Assembly: GCF_007858255.1 (NCBI RefSeq)
Contig: NZ_VFEU01000023.1
Span: forward strand, 1 to 64,000
Source: Pseudomonas rhodesiae
GTDB taxonomy: Bacteria; Pseudomonadota; Gammaproteobacteria; Pseudomonadales; Pseudomonadaceae
Reading direction: 5' to 3'
DNA: 64,000 nt
Part shown: in pieces, positions 41,960 through 50,013 of the stretch
How the letters are laid out: each line of letters starts with the position of its first letter
Position numbering within the stretch: position 1 is the stretch's first letter
Program-made: the position numbers and the translations under genes
The notes under the pieces: generated by a model
Databases searched by the model: none
What the model was told of the DNA's origin: nothing
The model's input: the letters and a program-made list of their open reading frames with translations, nothing else

Positions 41960-43917
41960 AGTTGATACCGCAGGGTCAGGCTGCTTTGCAGGCGTTGGGC
42001 CTGGCGCAGGGATTCGCGCAGGATGCGCCGGTCCAAGTGGTTGAGGCTGTCGGGATCGACGCGGTTGGAATACGGCTGGTTTTCGCGACTTTGCAGTTGG
42101 TGCTGCTGCATGCGGGTCTGCTGGATAAAGTGATAGGCCTCCTCATACGCCGCGCCGTCCAGTGGTTCGATGACTTCCTTGACCACCAGTTGGCGCAGGC
42201 GCTCCAGGGTGTTGTTAGCGTGAATGCCGTTGGCCAGGGCCAGCAGGCGCGCGCCGTCGACGAAAGGCGTGAGGCCCTGCACCTTGAGATCAAGGGTGGC
42301 TTTTTCGCCACCTTTGCGGGTCAGCACAAAGTCACGGAAACGCCCAACCGGGGGGCGCTGGCGCAGCGCATTCTCGGCCAGCATGCGTTGGAACAGACGG
42401 TTATCCGCGACCTGATCGAGAATGCCTTGGCGCAATACCTCGCAGCCTTGCTCGTCGCCCCACACCACGCGCAAGTCAAAATAAATACTCGAACCCAACA
42501 GGTTCTCCGGCGTCGCCTCGCGGATGAACGCCGCAAAACGCCGCGCCCATTCGGCTCGCGACAGGCACAGCTCCGGGTTGCCGGCCATGATATTGCCTTT
42601 GCACAGGCTGAAACCGCACAGCGCCAGGCTCTGGTTGATGTGTTGGGCCAGGGGCAATAGACGGCCACGGATCGCGGCGGCCTCGGAGGCGTCCTTGGCC
42701 TCGAACAGAATACCGTTGTCCTGATCGGTGTACAGCGTCTGCTCGCGACGGCCTTCGCTGCCGAAGCACAGCCAACTGAAAGGCACGCCAGGGTCACCTT
42801 TTTCGGCGAGGCTCAGCTCGATCACCCGGCACACAGTGTGATCGTTGAGCAGGGTGATGATGTGGGTGATCTGGGTGGACGACGCGCCGTGGGCCAGCAT
42901 GCGCTCGACCAACTGGCCGATCTCGCCGCGAATCGCCACCAGGTTGTCGATGCGCGGGGCGTTGCGAATGGTACGGGCCAGGTGCACCAGGTCCACCCGT
43001 TGCAGGGAAAACAGATCGCGCTCGGACACCACGCCGCACAGGCGCTGGTCCTTGACCAGGCACACATGGGCGATATGCCGCTCGGTCATGGCGATGGCGG
43101 CGTCGAAGGCGCTGTGGTCCGGCGTCAAAAAGAACGGTGCCTGGGTCATGTGCGCGTCGATGGCCTGGCTGAAATCGCTGACACCGCCGGCCACCACATG
43201 GCGTAAGTCGCGCAGGGTAAAAATCCCCAGAGGCGCCTTGTTGTCGTCGACGATGACAATGCTGCCCACTTGCTGCTCGTGCATCAGCGTGACTGCTTCG
43301 CGCAAGGGCGTATGCGGGTTGCAGGTGACCGGGTGGCGCATGGCCAATTCACCCAGGCGCGTGTTGAGGGAGTATTGGGTGCCGAGGGTTTCCACGGCCT
43401 TTTGCTGCACCTGCTGGTTGACCTGATCCAGCAGGCTGCTGACGCCGCGCAGGGCGAAGTCGCGGAACGGGCTGGAAAGGGCGAACAACTTGATAAAGGC
43501 CGGTTTGTTCAGTTGCAGGCAGAACGTGTCTTCGGCGGCCTTGTGCTCGGTGCGCGTGGCGCGTTCGCCCAGCAGCGCGGCCAGGGGGAAGCATTCGCCG
43601 GTGGTGATTTCGAAGGTGGTCTCGGTGGTGTCCGGTCGTTCGCCGATCACGCGGCCTTGTTTGACGATGTAGAAATGCTCGACCGGCCCGCCCGACGGTT
43701 TGAGGATGCTGTCACCGGGGGCATAAAAACGTAATTGGCATTGTTCCACCAGAAACGCCAGGTGCGCGTTTTCCATCTGGTTGAAGGGCGGGAAGCGTTG
43801 TAGAAACTGCAGCGTGCCTTGGATATTTTGCAGCACGGCAGTTTTCCCCGCCTGGGCGAAGGCATCAGCTTTACTCATAACAGTGACCGCAGTTTTTTTG
43901 TCGTTATCGAGCTGCAT
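41956..43917 (-). CDS. DUF294 nucleotidyltransferase with cyclic-nucleotide-binding and CBS domains
   Basis: A 653-aa cytoplasmic regulator-like protein. Order: cNMP-binding domain (about 35-150, RFYAPGDSILKPSGGPVEHFYIVKQGRVIGE), two CBS domains (about 195-320), DUF294 nucleotidyltransferase core with GSEGRREQTLYTDQDNGIL (GSxGRxE and DxD) and a DUF294 C-terminal domain. The GlnD-like active site suggests nucleotidyl transfer to a protein. The target is not known. A second ATG 13 codons downstream is an alternative start. Confidence 0.9.
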   Translation of the reverse strand: MQLDNDKKTAVTVMSKADAFAQAGKTAVLQNIQGTLQFLQRFPPFNQMENAHLAFLVEQCQLRFYAPGDSILKPSGGPVEHFYIVKQGRVIGERPDTTETTFEITTGECFPLAALLGERATRTEHKAAEDTFCLQLNKPAFIKLFALSSPFRDFALRGVSSLLDQVNQQVQQKAVETLGTQYSLNTRLGELAMRHPVTCNPHTPLREAVTLMHEQQVGSIVIVDDNKAPLGIFTLRDLRHVVAGGVSDFSQAIDAHMTQAPFFLTPDHSAFDAAIAMTERHIAHVCLVKDQRLCGVVSERDLFSLQRVDLVHLARTIRNAPRIDNLVAIRGEIGQLVERMLAHGASSTQITHIITLLNDHTVCRVIELSLAEKGDPGVPFSWLCFGSEGRREQTLYTDQDNGILFEAKDASEAAAIRGRLLPLAQHINQSLALCGFSLCKGNIMAGNPELCLSRAEWARRFAAFIREATPENLLGSSIYFDLRVVWGDEQGCEVLRQGILDQVADNRLFQRMLAENALRQRPPVGRFRDFVLTRKGGEKATLDLKVQGLTPFVDGARLLALANGIHANNTLERLRQLVVKEVIEPLDGAAYEEAYHFIQQTRMQQHQLQSRENQPYSNRVDPDSLNHLDRRILRESLRQAQRLQSSLTLRYQL

Positions 43918-44122
43918 GGTCGACTCCTGCGCGGCGGGTGCCCATTGGACGTAAGTCTAGGTCGGTGTAAAAGACGCTGAGCTAGGGAAAAACCCTACAT
44001 GTTTATCGTCCGAACCCCGTAGAACGCCCACTAGGCAAACTTTCCGACGAAGTGCACATTGTTCGCCCTTCCGCAGATGTCTGACGAGTGCTGGGAGATT
44101 GATTAGAACCGCTGAGAACCGT

Positions 44123-44569
44123 ATGTCCGACCACGATATTTTGAGTGATGCCGAGCGCGAGGCGCTCAGCGCCGTGATGCTGGAGCCCGATCTGCCGCCA
44201 CAACGCGTGTTGATTGTCGACGACGACAAGGACGCGCGCGAGTTGCTGGCGGAAATCCTGGGCCTGGACGGTATTCGCTGCATGACCGCCGACAGTGGCG
44301 AGCGCGCGTGGGACTTGTTGAAATCCAGCAGCTCCATCGGCTTGTTGATTACCGACCTGCGCATGCAACCCAGCAACGGGCTGGAACTGATCAAGCAAGT
44401 GCGCGAATCCACCCGCGCGGCGCTGCCGATCATCATCATGTCCGGGGACGCCGAAGCGCCGGATGTCATTGATGCCATGCATTTGAGCGTGGTGGATTTT
44501 TTGCTCAAGCCGATTGATAGCGTGAAACTGGCGAGGTTGGTGAAGCGGGAGTTGGGGATGGCGTCCTGA
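44123..44569 (+). CDS. Stand-alone response regulator receiver protein
   Basis: A 148-aa single receiver domain with a 27-residue N-terminal extension. The acidic triplet is D33-D34-D35, phospho-acceptor D78 (LLITDLRMQPSNG), then LPIIIMSGDAEAPD and the Lys in VVDFLLKPIDSVKLARLVKR. No output domain. ATG 44123 with GAGA upstream is preferred over a TTG at 44099. It is divergent from the DUF294 gene and convergent with glcB; the cognate kinase is not in the window. Confidence 0.88.
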   Translation: MSDHDILSDAEREALSAVMLEPDLPPQRVLIVDDDKDARELLAEILGLDGIRCMTADSGERAWDLLKSSSSIGLLITDLRMQPSNGLELIKQVRESTRAALPIIIMSGDAEAPDVIDAMHLSVVDFLLKPIDSVKLARLVKRELGMAS

Positions 44570-44646
44570 TTTCTCCTTACATCCGCCCACGCTGGGAGGG
44601 CGCTTGCTTGCGATGGCGCCATTGCGGTCAGCCCAAGCTTCAAAGA

Positions 44647-44682
44647 AAAAGCCCTGATCTCACGATCAGGGCTTTTCTTTTT
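44647..44682. terminator. Bidirectional terminator between the response regulator gene and glcB
   Basis: GCCCTGATC (44651-44659) pairs with GATCAGGGC (44664-44672), flanked by A-run and T-run (TTTTCTTTTT), so it serves both strands. The glcB stop codon lies at its edge (44681-44683). Confidence 0.92.
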
Positions 44683-46858
44683 ACAGGCCGTTCTTAGCCT
44701 TGAATTCCCGACGCCGACGATGCAACACCGGCTCGGTGTACCCGTTAGGCTGTTTGGTCCCTTCAATCACCAGTTCCACCGCCGCCTGGAAGGCGATGTT
44801 GCTGTCGAAATCCGGTGCCAAAGGGCGATACAGCGCGTCACCGGCGTTCTGGCGGTCCACCACCGGCGCCATGCGCTTGAGGCTTTCCATCACTTGCGCT
44901 TGATTGACGATGCCATGGCGCAGCCAGTTGGCGATGTGCTGGCTGGAAATACGCAGGGTGGCACGGTCTTCCATCAGGCCGATGTCGTTGATGTCCGGCA
45001 CTTTCGAGCAGCCGACGCCCTGGTCGATCCAGCGCACCACATAGCCGAGGATGCCCTGGGCGTTGTTGTCCAGCTCGTTGCGGATTTCTTCCTCGGTCCA
45101 AGCGGTGTTCTGCGCCAGCGGGATAGTCAGGATATCGTCCACCGAGGCGCGTTCGCGCTTGGCCAGTTCGGCCTGACGCGCGAACACGTCGACCTTGTGG
45201 TAGTGCAGTGCGTGCAACGCGGCGGCCGTTGGCGAAGGTACCCACGCGGTGTTGGCGCCGGCCAGCGGGTGAGCGATTTTCTGTTCCAACATCGCCGCCA
45301 TCAGGTCGGGCATCGCCCACATGCCTTTACCGATCTGCGCACGACCTTGCAGGCCGGTGCTCAAGCCGATATCGACGTTCCAGTTTTCATACGCTGCGAT
45401 CCACTTTTCCGACTTCATCGCCGCCTTGCGCACCATCGCGCCGGCTTCCATGGAGGTGTGGATTTCGTCGCCGGTGCGGTCGAGGAAACCGGTGTTGATA
45501 AACACCACGCGCTCACTGGCGGCCTTGATGCAGGCTTTGAGGTTGACCGTGGTGCGGCGCTCCTCGTCCATGATCCCGACTTTGAGGGTATTGCGCGGCA
45601 GGTTCAGCACGTCTTCGACGCGGCCGAACAGCTCATTGGTAAATGCCGCTTCTTCCGGGCCGTGCATCTTCGGTTTGACGATGTACACCGAACCGGTGCG
45701 GCTGTTCTTGCGGCTGGTATTGCCGTTGAGGCTGTGGATCGCCGCCAGGCTGGTGATCAGGCCGTCGAGAATGCCTTCCGGTACTTCGTTGCCGTCTTTA
45801 TCCAGGATCGCGTCGATGGTCATCAAGTGGCCAACGTTACGCACGAACAGCAGCGAACGACCGTGCAGGGTCACGTCCTGGCCATTCACGCCGGTGTAAA
45901 CGCGATCGGGGTTCATGGTGCGGGTGAAGGTCTTGCCGCCCTTGGCCACTTCTTCGGCCAGGTCGCCCTTCATAAGACCGAGCCAGTTGCGGTAGATCAC
46001 CACTTTGTCGTCGGCATCCACGGCGGCGACGGAGTCTTCGCAGTCCATGATGGTGGTCAGCGCGGCTTCCATCAGCACGTCTTTGACACCGGCGGCATCG
46101 GTCTGGCCGACCGGGGTGCTGGCGTCGATCTGGATTTCGAAGTGCAGGCCGTTGTGCTTGAGCAGGATCGCAATCGGTTGGGCGCTGTCGCCCTGGAAGC
46201 CGATCAATTGACTGTCGTCGCGCAGGCCGCTGTTGCTGCCACCTTTAAGGCTGACGATCAGCTTGCCGTCGACAATCTTGTAGCCGGTGGAGTCGACATG
46301 GCTGCCGGCGCTGAGCGGCGCGGCTTCGTCGAGGAAGGCGCGGGCGAAGGCGATGACCTTGTCGCCGCGCACCTTGTTGTAGCCTTTGCCCTTCTCGGCG
46401 CCGTCGGCTTCGCTGATGGCGTCGGTGCCGTACAGCGCGTCGTACAGCGAACCCCAACGGGCGTTGGATGCGTTGAGGGCGAAGCGGGCATTCATTACCG
46501 GCACCACCAACTGTGGGCCGGCCATGCGCGCGATTTCGTCATCGACGTTTTGGGTCGAGGCTTGGAAGTCTGCGGCTTCTGGCAGCAGGTATCCGATGTC
46601 TTGCAGGAAGGCTTTGTAGGCCACCGGGTCGTGGGCCTGGCCGGCATGGGTCTGGTGCCAGGTATCGATCCGTGCTTGGAAATCATCGCGTTTGGCGAGT
46701 AGGGCTTTGTTCTTCGGCGCCAGGTCGTGGATGACCTTATCGGCACCGGCCCAGAACTGATCGGCAGTGATGCCGGTGCCGGGAATGGCTTCGTTGTTCA
46801 CGAAGTCGAACAGGACTTTGGCGACCTGCAGGCCACCGACTTGAACGTGTTCAGTCAT
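44681..46858 (-). CDS. glcB: Malate synthase G
   Basis: Condenses glyoxylate and acetyl-CoA to malate, 725 aa (normal for the G isoform). Start at ATG 46858 (MTEHVQVGGLQVAKVLFDFVN). Signature segments: MNPDRVYTGVNGQDVTLHGRSLLFVRNVGHLMT, VKPKMHGPEEAAFTNELFGRVE and GIMDEERRTTVNLKACI. The C-terminal half includes NIGLSTGL-like IGLSTGLQGRAQIGKGMWAMPD. Monocistronic between a terminator and its own promoter region. Confidence 0.97.
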   Translation of the reverse strand: MTEHVQVGGLQVAKVLFDFVNNEAIPGTGITADQFWAGADKVIHDLAPKNKALLAKRDDFQARIDTWHQTHAGQAHDPVAYKAFLQDIGYLLPEAADFQASTQNVDDEIARMAGPQLVVPVMNARFALNASNARWGSLYDALYGTDAISEADGAEKGKGYNKVRGDKVIAFARAFLDEAAPLSAGSHVDSTGYKIVDGKLIVSLKGGSNSGLRDDSQLIGFQGDSAQPIAILLKHNGLHFEIQIDASTPVGQTDAAGVKDVLMEAALTTIMDCEDSVAAVDADDKVVIYRNWLGLMKGDLAEEVAKGGKTFTRTMNPDRVYTGVNGQDVTLHGRSLLFVRNVGHLMTIDAILDKDGNEVPEGILDGLITSLAAIHSLNGNTSRKNSRTGSVYIVKPKMHGPEEAAFTNELFGRVEDVLNLPRNTLKVGIMDEERRTTVNLKACIKAASERVVFINTGFLDRTGDEIHTSMEAGAMVRKAAMKSEKWIAAYENWNVDIGLSTGLQGRAQIGKGMWAMPDLMAAMLEQKIAHPLAGANTAWVPSPTAAALHALHYHKVDVFARQAELAKRERASVDDILTIPLAQNTAWTEEEIRNELDNNAQGILGYVVRWIDQGVGCSKVPDINDIGLMEDRATLRISSQHIANWLRHGIVNQAQVMESLKRMAPVVDRQNAGDALYRPLAPDFDSNIAFQAAVELVIEGTKQPNGYTEPVLHRRRREFKAKNGL

Positions 46859-46905
46859 TGCTTGCCTCACTCTGCGGAGCTTATGCGCTGTTTCGGATTT
46901 TCATT

Positions 46906-46933
46906 ATGTAGTGCTCGGATGGGCATACTACAT
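46906..46933. promoter_or_regulatory. Inverted repeat upstream of glcB
   Basis: ATGTAGT (46906-46912) and ACTACAT (46927-46933) form a 7-bp perfect dyad with a 14-bp spacer, about 50 bp upstream of the glcB start. It is a plausible operator; the regulator is unknown. Confidence 0.5.
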
Positions 46934-47125
46934 GATGACTTGCGGTTGTGAAAATTAGACTAAATACGTCGTTTAGCGACCCACTTTGGTCGTACGGTCA
47001 CAGCGGAGAACGGTATGTTCTCAAAAAGTTACAGGATTGTTCCAGATAAATATAAAAATGGTACACGATTTGTTTTCGCGGCACCCTGGGTCCACCTTGT
47101 AGGCTGACTTCCAAAGGGCTTCGCC

Positions 47126-47638
47126 ATGGACCATCTTGTACTCACAATTATCGCCGCCGACAAACCCGGCCTGGTTGAACGTATCGCGCAGACCATCGCC
47201 GCCCAGGGCGGCAACTGGCTGGACAGCCGCATGGCCCATATGGCCGGAGAGTTCGCCGGGATCCTGCGGGTAAGTGTGCCGGCAGACAATCGTCAGGCGT
47301 TGGTGGGGGCGTTGGAGGACTTATCCACACACGGCATTCGCGTGCTGGTGGGCGAGGGCAGCACCGCGCAGGCGCCGGCGTCCAAACCCATCGTGATGAC
47401 GTTGGTGGGCAATGATCGCGCAGGGATCGTGCGTGAGATCACGGCGTTGTTGAGCCGCCAGGGGGTCAACCTGGAAAGCCTGAGTACCGGCGTAACTCCA
47501 GCACCGATGAGCGGGGACCTGTTGTTCAACGCCGAAGCGTTGTTGCAGGTGCCTTCGAGCTTGCCCCTTGAGACGTTGCAAGCCTCCCTGGAAACCTTGG
47601 CCGATGACCTGATGGTCGAGCTGCATCACGAGGAGTAA
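47126..47638 (+). CDS. gcvR: Glycine cleavage system transcriptional repressor-like ACT protein
   Basis: A 170-aa protein made of two ACT domains (LVLTIIAADKPGLVERIAQTIAAQGGNWLDSRMAHMAGEFAGI and IVMTLVGNDRAGIVREITALLSRQGVNLESLSTG), the GcvR layout: a glycine-responsive partner of GcvA in E. coli. There is no DNA-binding domain. Its coding sequence contains one exact DnaA-box 9-mer (47321-47329). Confidence 0.85.
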   Translation: MDHLVLTIIAADKPGLVERIAQTIAAQGGNWLDSRMAHMAGEFAGILRVSVPADNRQALVGALEDLSTHGIRVLVGEGSTAQAPASKPIVMTLVGNDRAGIVREITALLSRQGVNLESLSTGVTPAPMSGDLLFNAEALLQVPSSLPLETLQASLETLADDLMVELHHEE

Positions 47639-47675
47639 TCGCCACAGGGTTATCCATGGAAATCTTGCATGGGCC

Positions 47676-47796
47676 TGTGGATAACCTGTAGAGACCCCTC
47701 GCCAGGCCACGCCCGCCGTGGCTCTTGCTCAGCTGAGCAAAAAACGAGCAGTTTCAATGGCTTGTGCACAAATGGCGGGGACCAGGTTGTGGATAA
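47676..47796 (-). other. Two exact DnaA boxes after gcvR
   Basis: TTATCCACA on the minus strand at 47676-47684 and 47788-47796, both read TGTGGATAACC on plus, with a third exact 9-mer in the other orientation at 47321-47329 inside gcvR. This is a smaller, mixed-orientation group compared with the 12.7-13.2 kb cluster. Confidence 0.55.
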
Positions 47797-47811
47797 CCTT
47801 GGGGTGAATGG

Positions 47812-47840
47812 CTGCAAGCCACACAGGCTGTGGCTTGCAG
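47812..47840. terminator. Hairpin between convergent gcvR and rarD
   Basis: CTGCAAGCCACA (47812-47823) pairs perfectly with TGTGGCTTGCAG (47829-47840) around a 5-base loop. The T-run on plus is weak (GGTTTG). Position between convergent genes supports a terminator role. Confidence 0.75.
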
Positions 47841-47859
47841 AGGTTTGTACGTTATTTGA

Positions 47860-48744
47860 TCAGCGTTTGCGCACGCTCAGCCAGGCATCCACGCTGTACA
47901 CAACCAGGCCGGCCCAGATAAAAGCGAACGCCAGCAGCGTGCTCGGCGCCAAGTGTTCGCCGAACAGCAGCACCGCTTCCAGCAACACCAATGTGGGCGC
48001 GACGTACTGCAAAAAGCCCAATGCGGTGTAAGGCAAATGCCGCGCGGCGGCGTTGAAACACACCAGCGGGATCAGCGTCACCGGGCCTGCGGCCACCAGC
48101 CACCAGGCTTCGGAGGTGCTCCAGAATGCCAGTTGCGCGCTATGTGCGCTGGGGTTGAACAGCAGCCACGCCACCGCGATCGGCACCAGCATCCAGGTTT
48201 CCACCACCAGCCCCGGCAATGCTTTGACCGGTGCCTGCTTGCGGATCAGCCCGTAGAAACCGAAGGTCAACGCCAGCGCCAACGAGACCCACGGCAAGCT
48301 GCCCACTTGCCACACCTGTTGCGCCACACCCACGGCGGCCAATATCACGGCGACCCACTGTAAGCGGCGCAGACGTTCGCCCAGCAACAGCATGCCCAGC
48401 AGCACGTTCACCAGCGGGTTGATGTAGTAACCCAAGCTCGCTTCGAGCATGCGCCCGCTGTTGACCGACCACACATAGGTCAGCCAATTGGCCGCAATCA
48501 GCGAACCGCTCAGTGCCAGAATCGCCAGGCGCTTGGGGTTGTCGCGCAGCTCGCAGAACCAGCCGGGGTGCTTCCACACCATCAGCAGCAAGCCCCCGAA
48601 CAGCGCCGACCACAGCACCCGGTGCACGATGATCTCGGCGGCGGGCACGCTGGCGATGGCTTTGAAGTAGAGCGGGAACAGGCCCCAGATGACATAGGCG
48701 CTCAGGCCCAGAATGTACCCTTTGCGGGGGTTGGCGGCGTGCAT
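47860..48744 (-). CDS. rarD: EamA family transporter RarD
   Basis: A 294-aa drug/metabolite transporter with ten predicted helices. MHAANPRKGYILGLSAYVIWGLFPLYFKAIASVPAAEIIVHRVLWSALF is the RarD family start, and the C-terminal half repeats the EamA unit (LPYTALGFLQYVAPTLVLLEAVLLFGE). E. coli rarD gives chloramphenicol sensitivity; the physiological substrate is unknown. Confidence 0.92.
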   Translation of the reverse strand: MHAANPRKGYILGLSAYVIWGLFPLYFKAIASVPAAEIIVHRVLWSALFGGLLLMVWKHPGWFCELRDNPKRLAILALSGSLIAANWLTYVWSVNSGRMLEASLGYYINPLVNVLLGMLLLGERLRRLQWVAVILAAVGVAQQVWQVGSLPWVSLALALTFGFYGLIRKQAPVKALPGLVVETWMLVPIAVAWLLFNPSAHSAQLAFWSTSEAWWLVAAGPVTLIPLVCFNAAARHLPYTALGFLQYVAPTLVLLEAVLLFGEHLAPSTLLAFAFIWAGLVVYSVDAWLSVRKR

Positions 48745-48832
48745 GCGGAATCCTTGCTTAGGCAGCTAACAAAGCGCGATTGTAAGGATATTTGTCAACC
48801 AATGGGACTGGCTTGGTCATGAGGTTTGCTTT

Positions 48833-48862
48833 GTGTGGGAGAGGGCAGGCCCTCTCCCACAT
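48833..48862. terminator. Compact REP-like palindrome between srkA and rarD
   Basis: GTGTGGGAGAGGGC/GCCCTCTCCCACAT is an almost perfect hairpin just after the srkA stop. As at 13319, a single self-complementary unit sits at a gene's 3' end. Confidence 0.65.
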
Positions 48863-48871
48863 TAAAAGCAC

Positions 48872-49846
48872 TCAGAAGAGTTTCAGCGGCTCTTCGTTGA
48901 GGGCCGAGAGTTGCTCACGCAGGGCCAGGACCTGATCGCCCCAATACCGCTCGGTGCCGAACCACGGAAAACTGTGGGGGAATGCCGGGTCGTCCCAGCG
49001 CCGTGCCAGCCAGGCGCTGTAGTGCATCAGGCGCAAGGCACGCAGGGGTTCGATCAGGGCCAGTTCACGCGGGTCGAAGTCGTGGAATTCCTGATAGCCG
49101 TCCATCAATTCCGACAGTTGCCCCAGGCATTCCTGACGATCGCCAGCGAGCATCATCCACAGGTCCTGCACCGCTGGGCCCATGCGGCAGTCGTCCAGGT
49201 CGACGATGTGGAACATCTCGTCGCGGCACATCATGTTGCCGGGGTGGCAATCGCCGTGCATGCGGATGTTCTTGTGCGGGGTGGCCTTGTATACCTCCTC
49301 CACCCGTTTGAGCAGGTCGCGCGCTACCGACTCGTAGGCCGGCAACAGGCTCTTGGGAATGAAGTTGCCCTCAAGCAGCGTAGTCAGCGAATCGTGCCCG
49401 AAGTTCTTCACTCCCAGCGCTTCGCGGTGTTCGAACGGTCGCGTGGAGCCCACGGCATGCAAACGCCCCAGCAACTGCCCCAGCCGATAGAGTTGATCCA
49501 GATTGCCCGGCTCCGGCGCACGGCCGCCACGACGGGGGAACAAGGTAAAGCGGAACCCTGCGTGTTCGAACAGGCTGTCGCCGTTATGGATCAGCGGCGC
49601 CACCACCGGCACGTCGCACTCGGCCAATTCAAAGGTGAAACGGTGTTCTTCCAGAATCGCTTCGTTGGTCCAGCGCTGGGGCCGGTAGAACTTGGCGATC
49701 AGTGGCTCGGAGTCTTCGATGCCCACTTGATAGACGCGGTTTTCGTAGCTGTTGAGCGCCAGCACGCGGGCGTCGCTGAGGAAACCGATGCTTTCGACGG
49801 CGTCGAGCACCAGATCGGGGGTGAGTGTTTCAAACGGGTGGGCCAT
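48872..49846 (-). CDS. srkA: Serine/threonine protein kinase SrkA (YihE)
   Basis: A 324-aa stress-response kinase that in E. coli counteracts MazF-type cell death and responds to envelope and oxidative stress. Catalytic loop MHGDCHPGNMM, DFG-like FHIVDLDDCRMGPAVQDLW, nucleotide region VLALNSYENRVYQVGIEDSEPLIAKFYRP. AGGAG precedes the ATG at 49846; a longer upstream frame includes REP sequence and is rejected. Confidence 0.94.
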   Translation of the reverse strand: MAHPFETLTPDLVLDAVESIGFLSDARVLALNSYENRVYQVGIEDSEPLIAKFYRPQRWTNEAILEEHRFTFELAECDVPVVAPLIHNGDSLFEHAGFRFTLFPRRGGRAPEPGNLDQLYRLGQLLGRLHAVGSTRPFEHREALGVKNFGHDSLTTLLEGNFIPKSLLPAYESVARDLLKRVEEVYKATPHKNIRMHGDCHPGNMMCRDEMFHIVDLDDCRMGPAVQDLWMMLAGDRQECLGQLSELMDGYQEFHDFDPRELALIEPLRALRLMHYSAWLARRWDDPAFPHSFPWFGTERYWGDQVLALREQLSALNEEPLKLF

Positions 49847-49932
49847 GCGAACTCCTGCGCGCAGCAGGGCGCCGCGTCCGGCCGGGTATGGTAACGCACG
49901 CGGCTGGAGATAGGGGGCGACTGTGCCATTGT

Positions 49933-50004
49933 CATCGGGGGCAAGCTCCCCCCACCTTTGAAGGTAATCACCGGTCAAAATGTGGGAGGGGGCTTGCCCC
50001 CGAT
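49933..50004. repeat. REP pair with a degenerate left member
   Basis: ATCGGGGGCAAGCTCCCCCC (from 49934) faces GTGGGAGGGGGCTTGCCCCC (49981-50004). It lies between the phoX stop and srkA. Confidence 0.88.
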
Positions 50005-50013
50005 AAGGCCGTG

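Noticed and set aside
44580..44620. GCTGGGAGGGCGCTTGCTTGCGATGG as another REP
   Set aside because: Only partial similarity to the REP core and no inverted partner.
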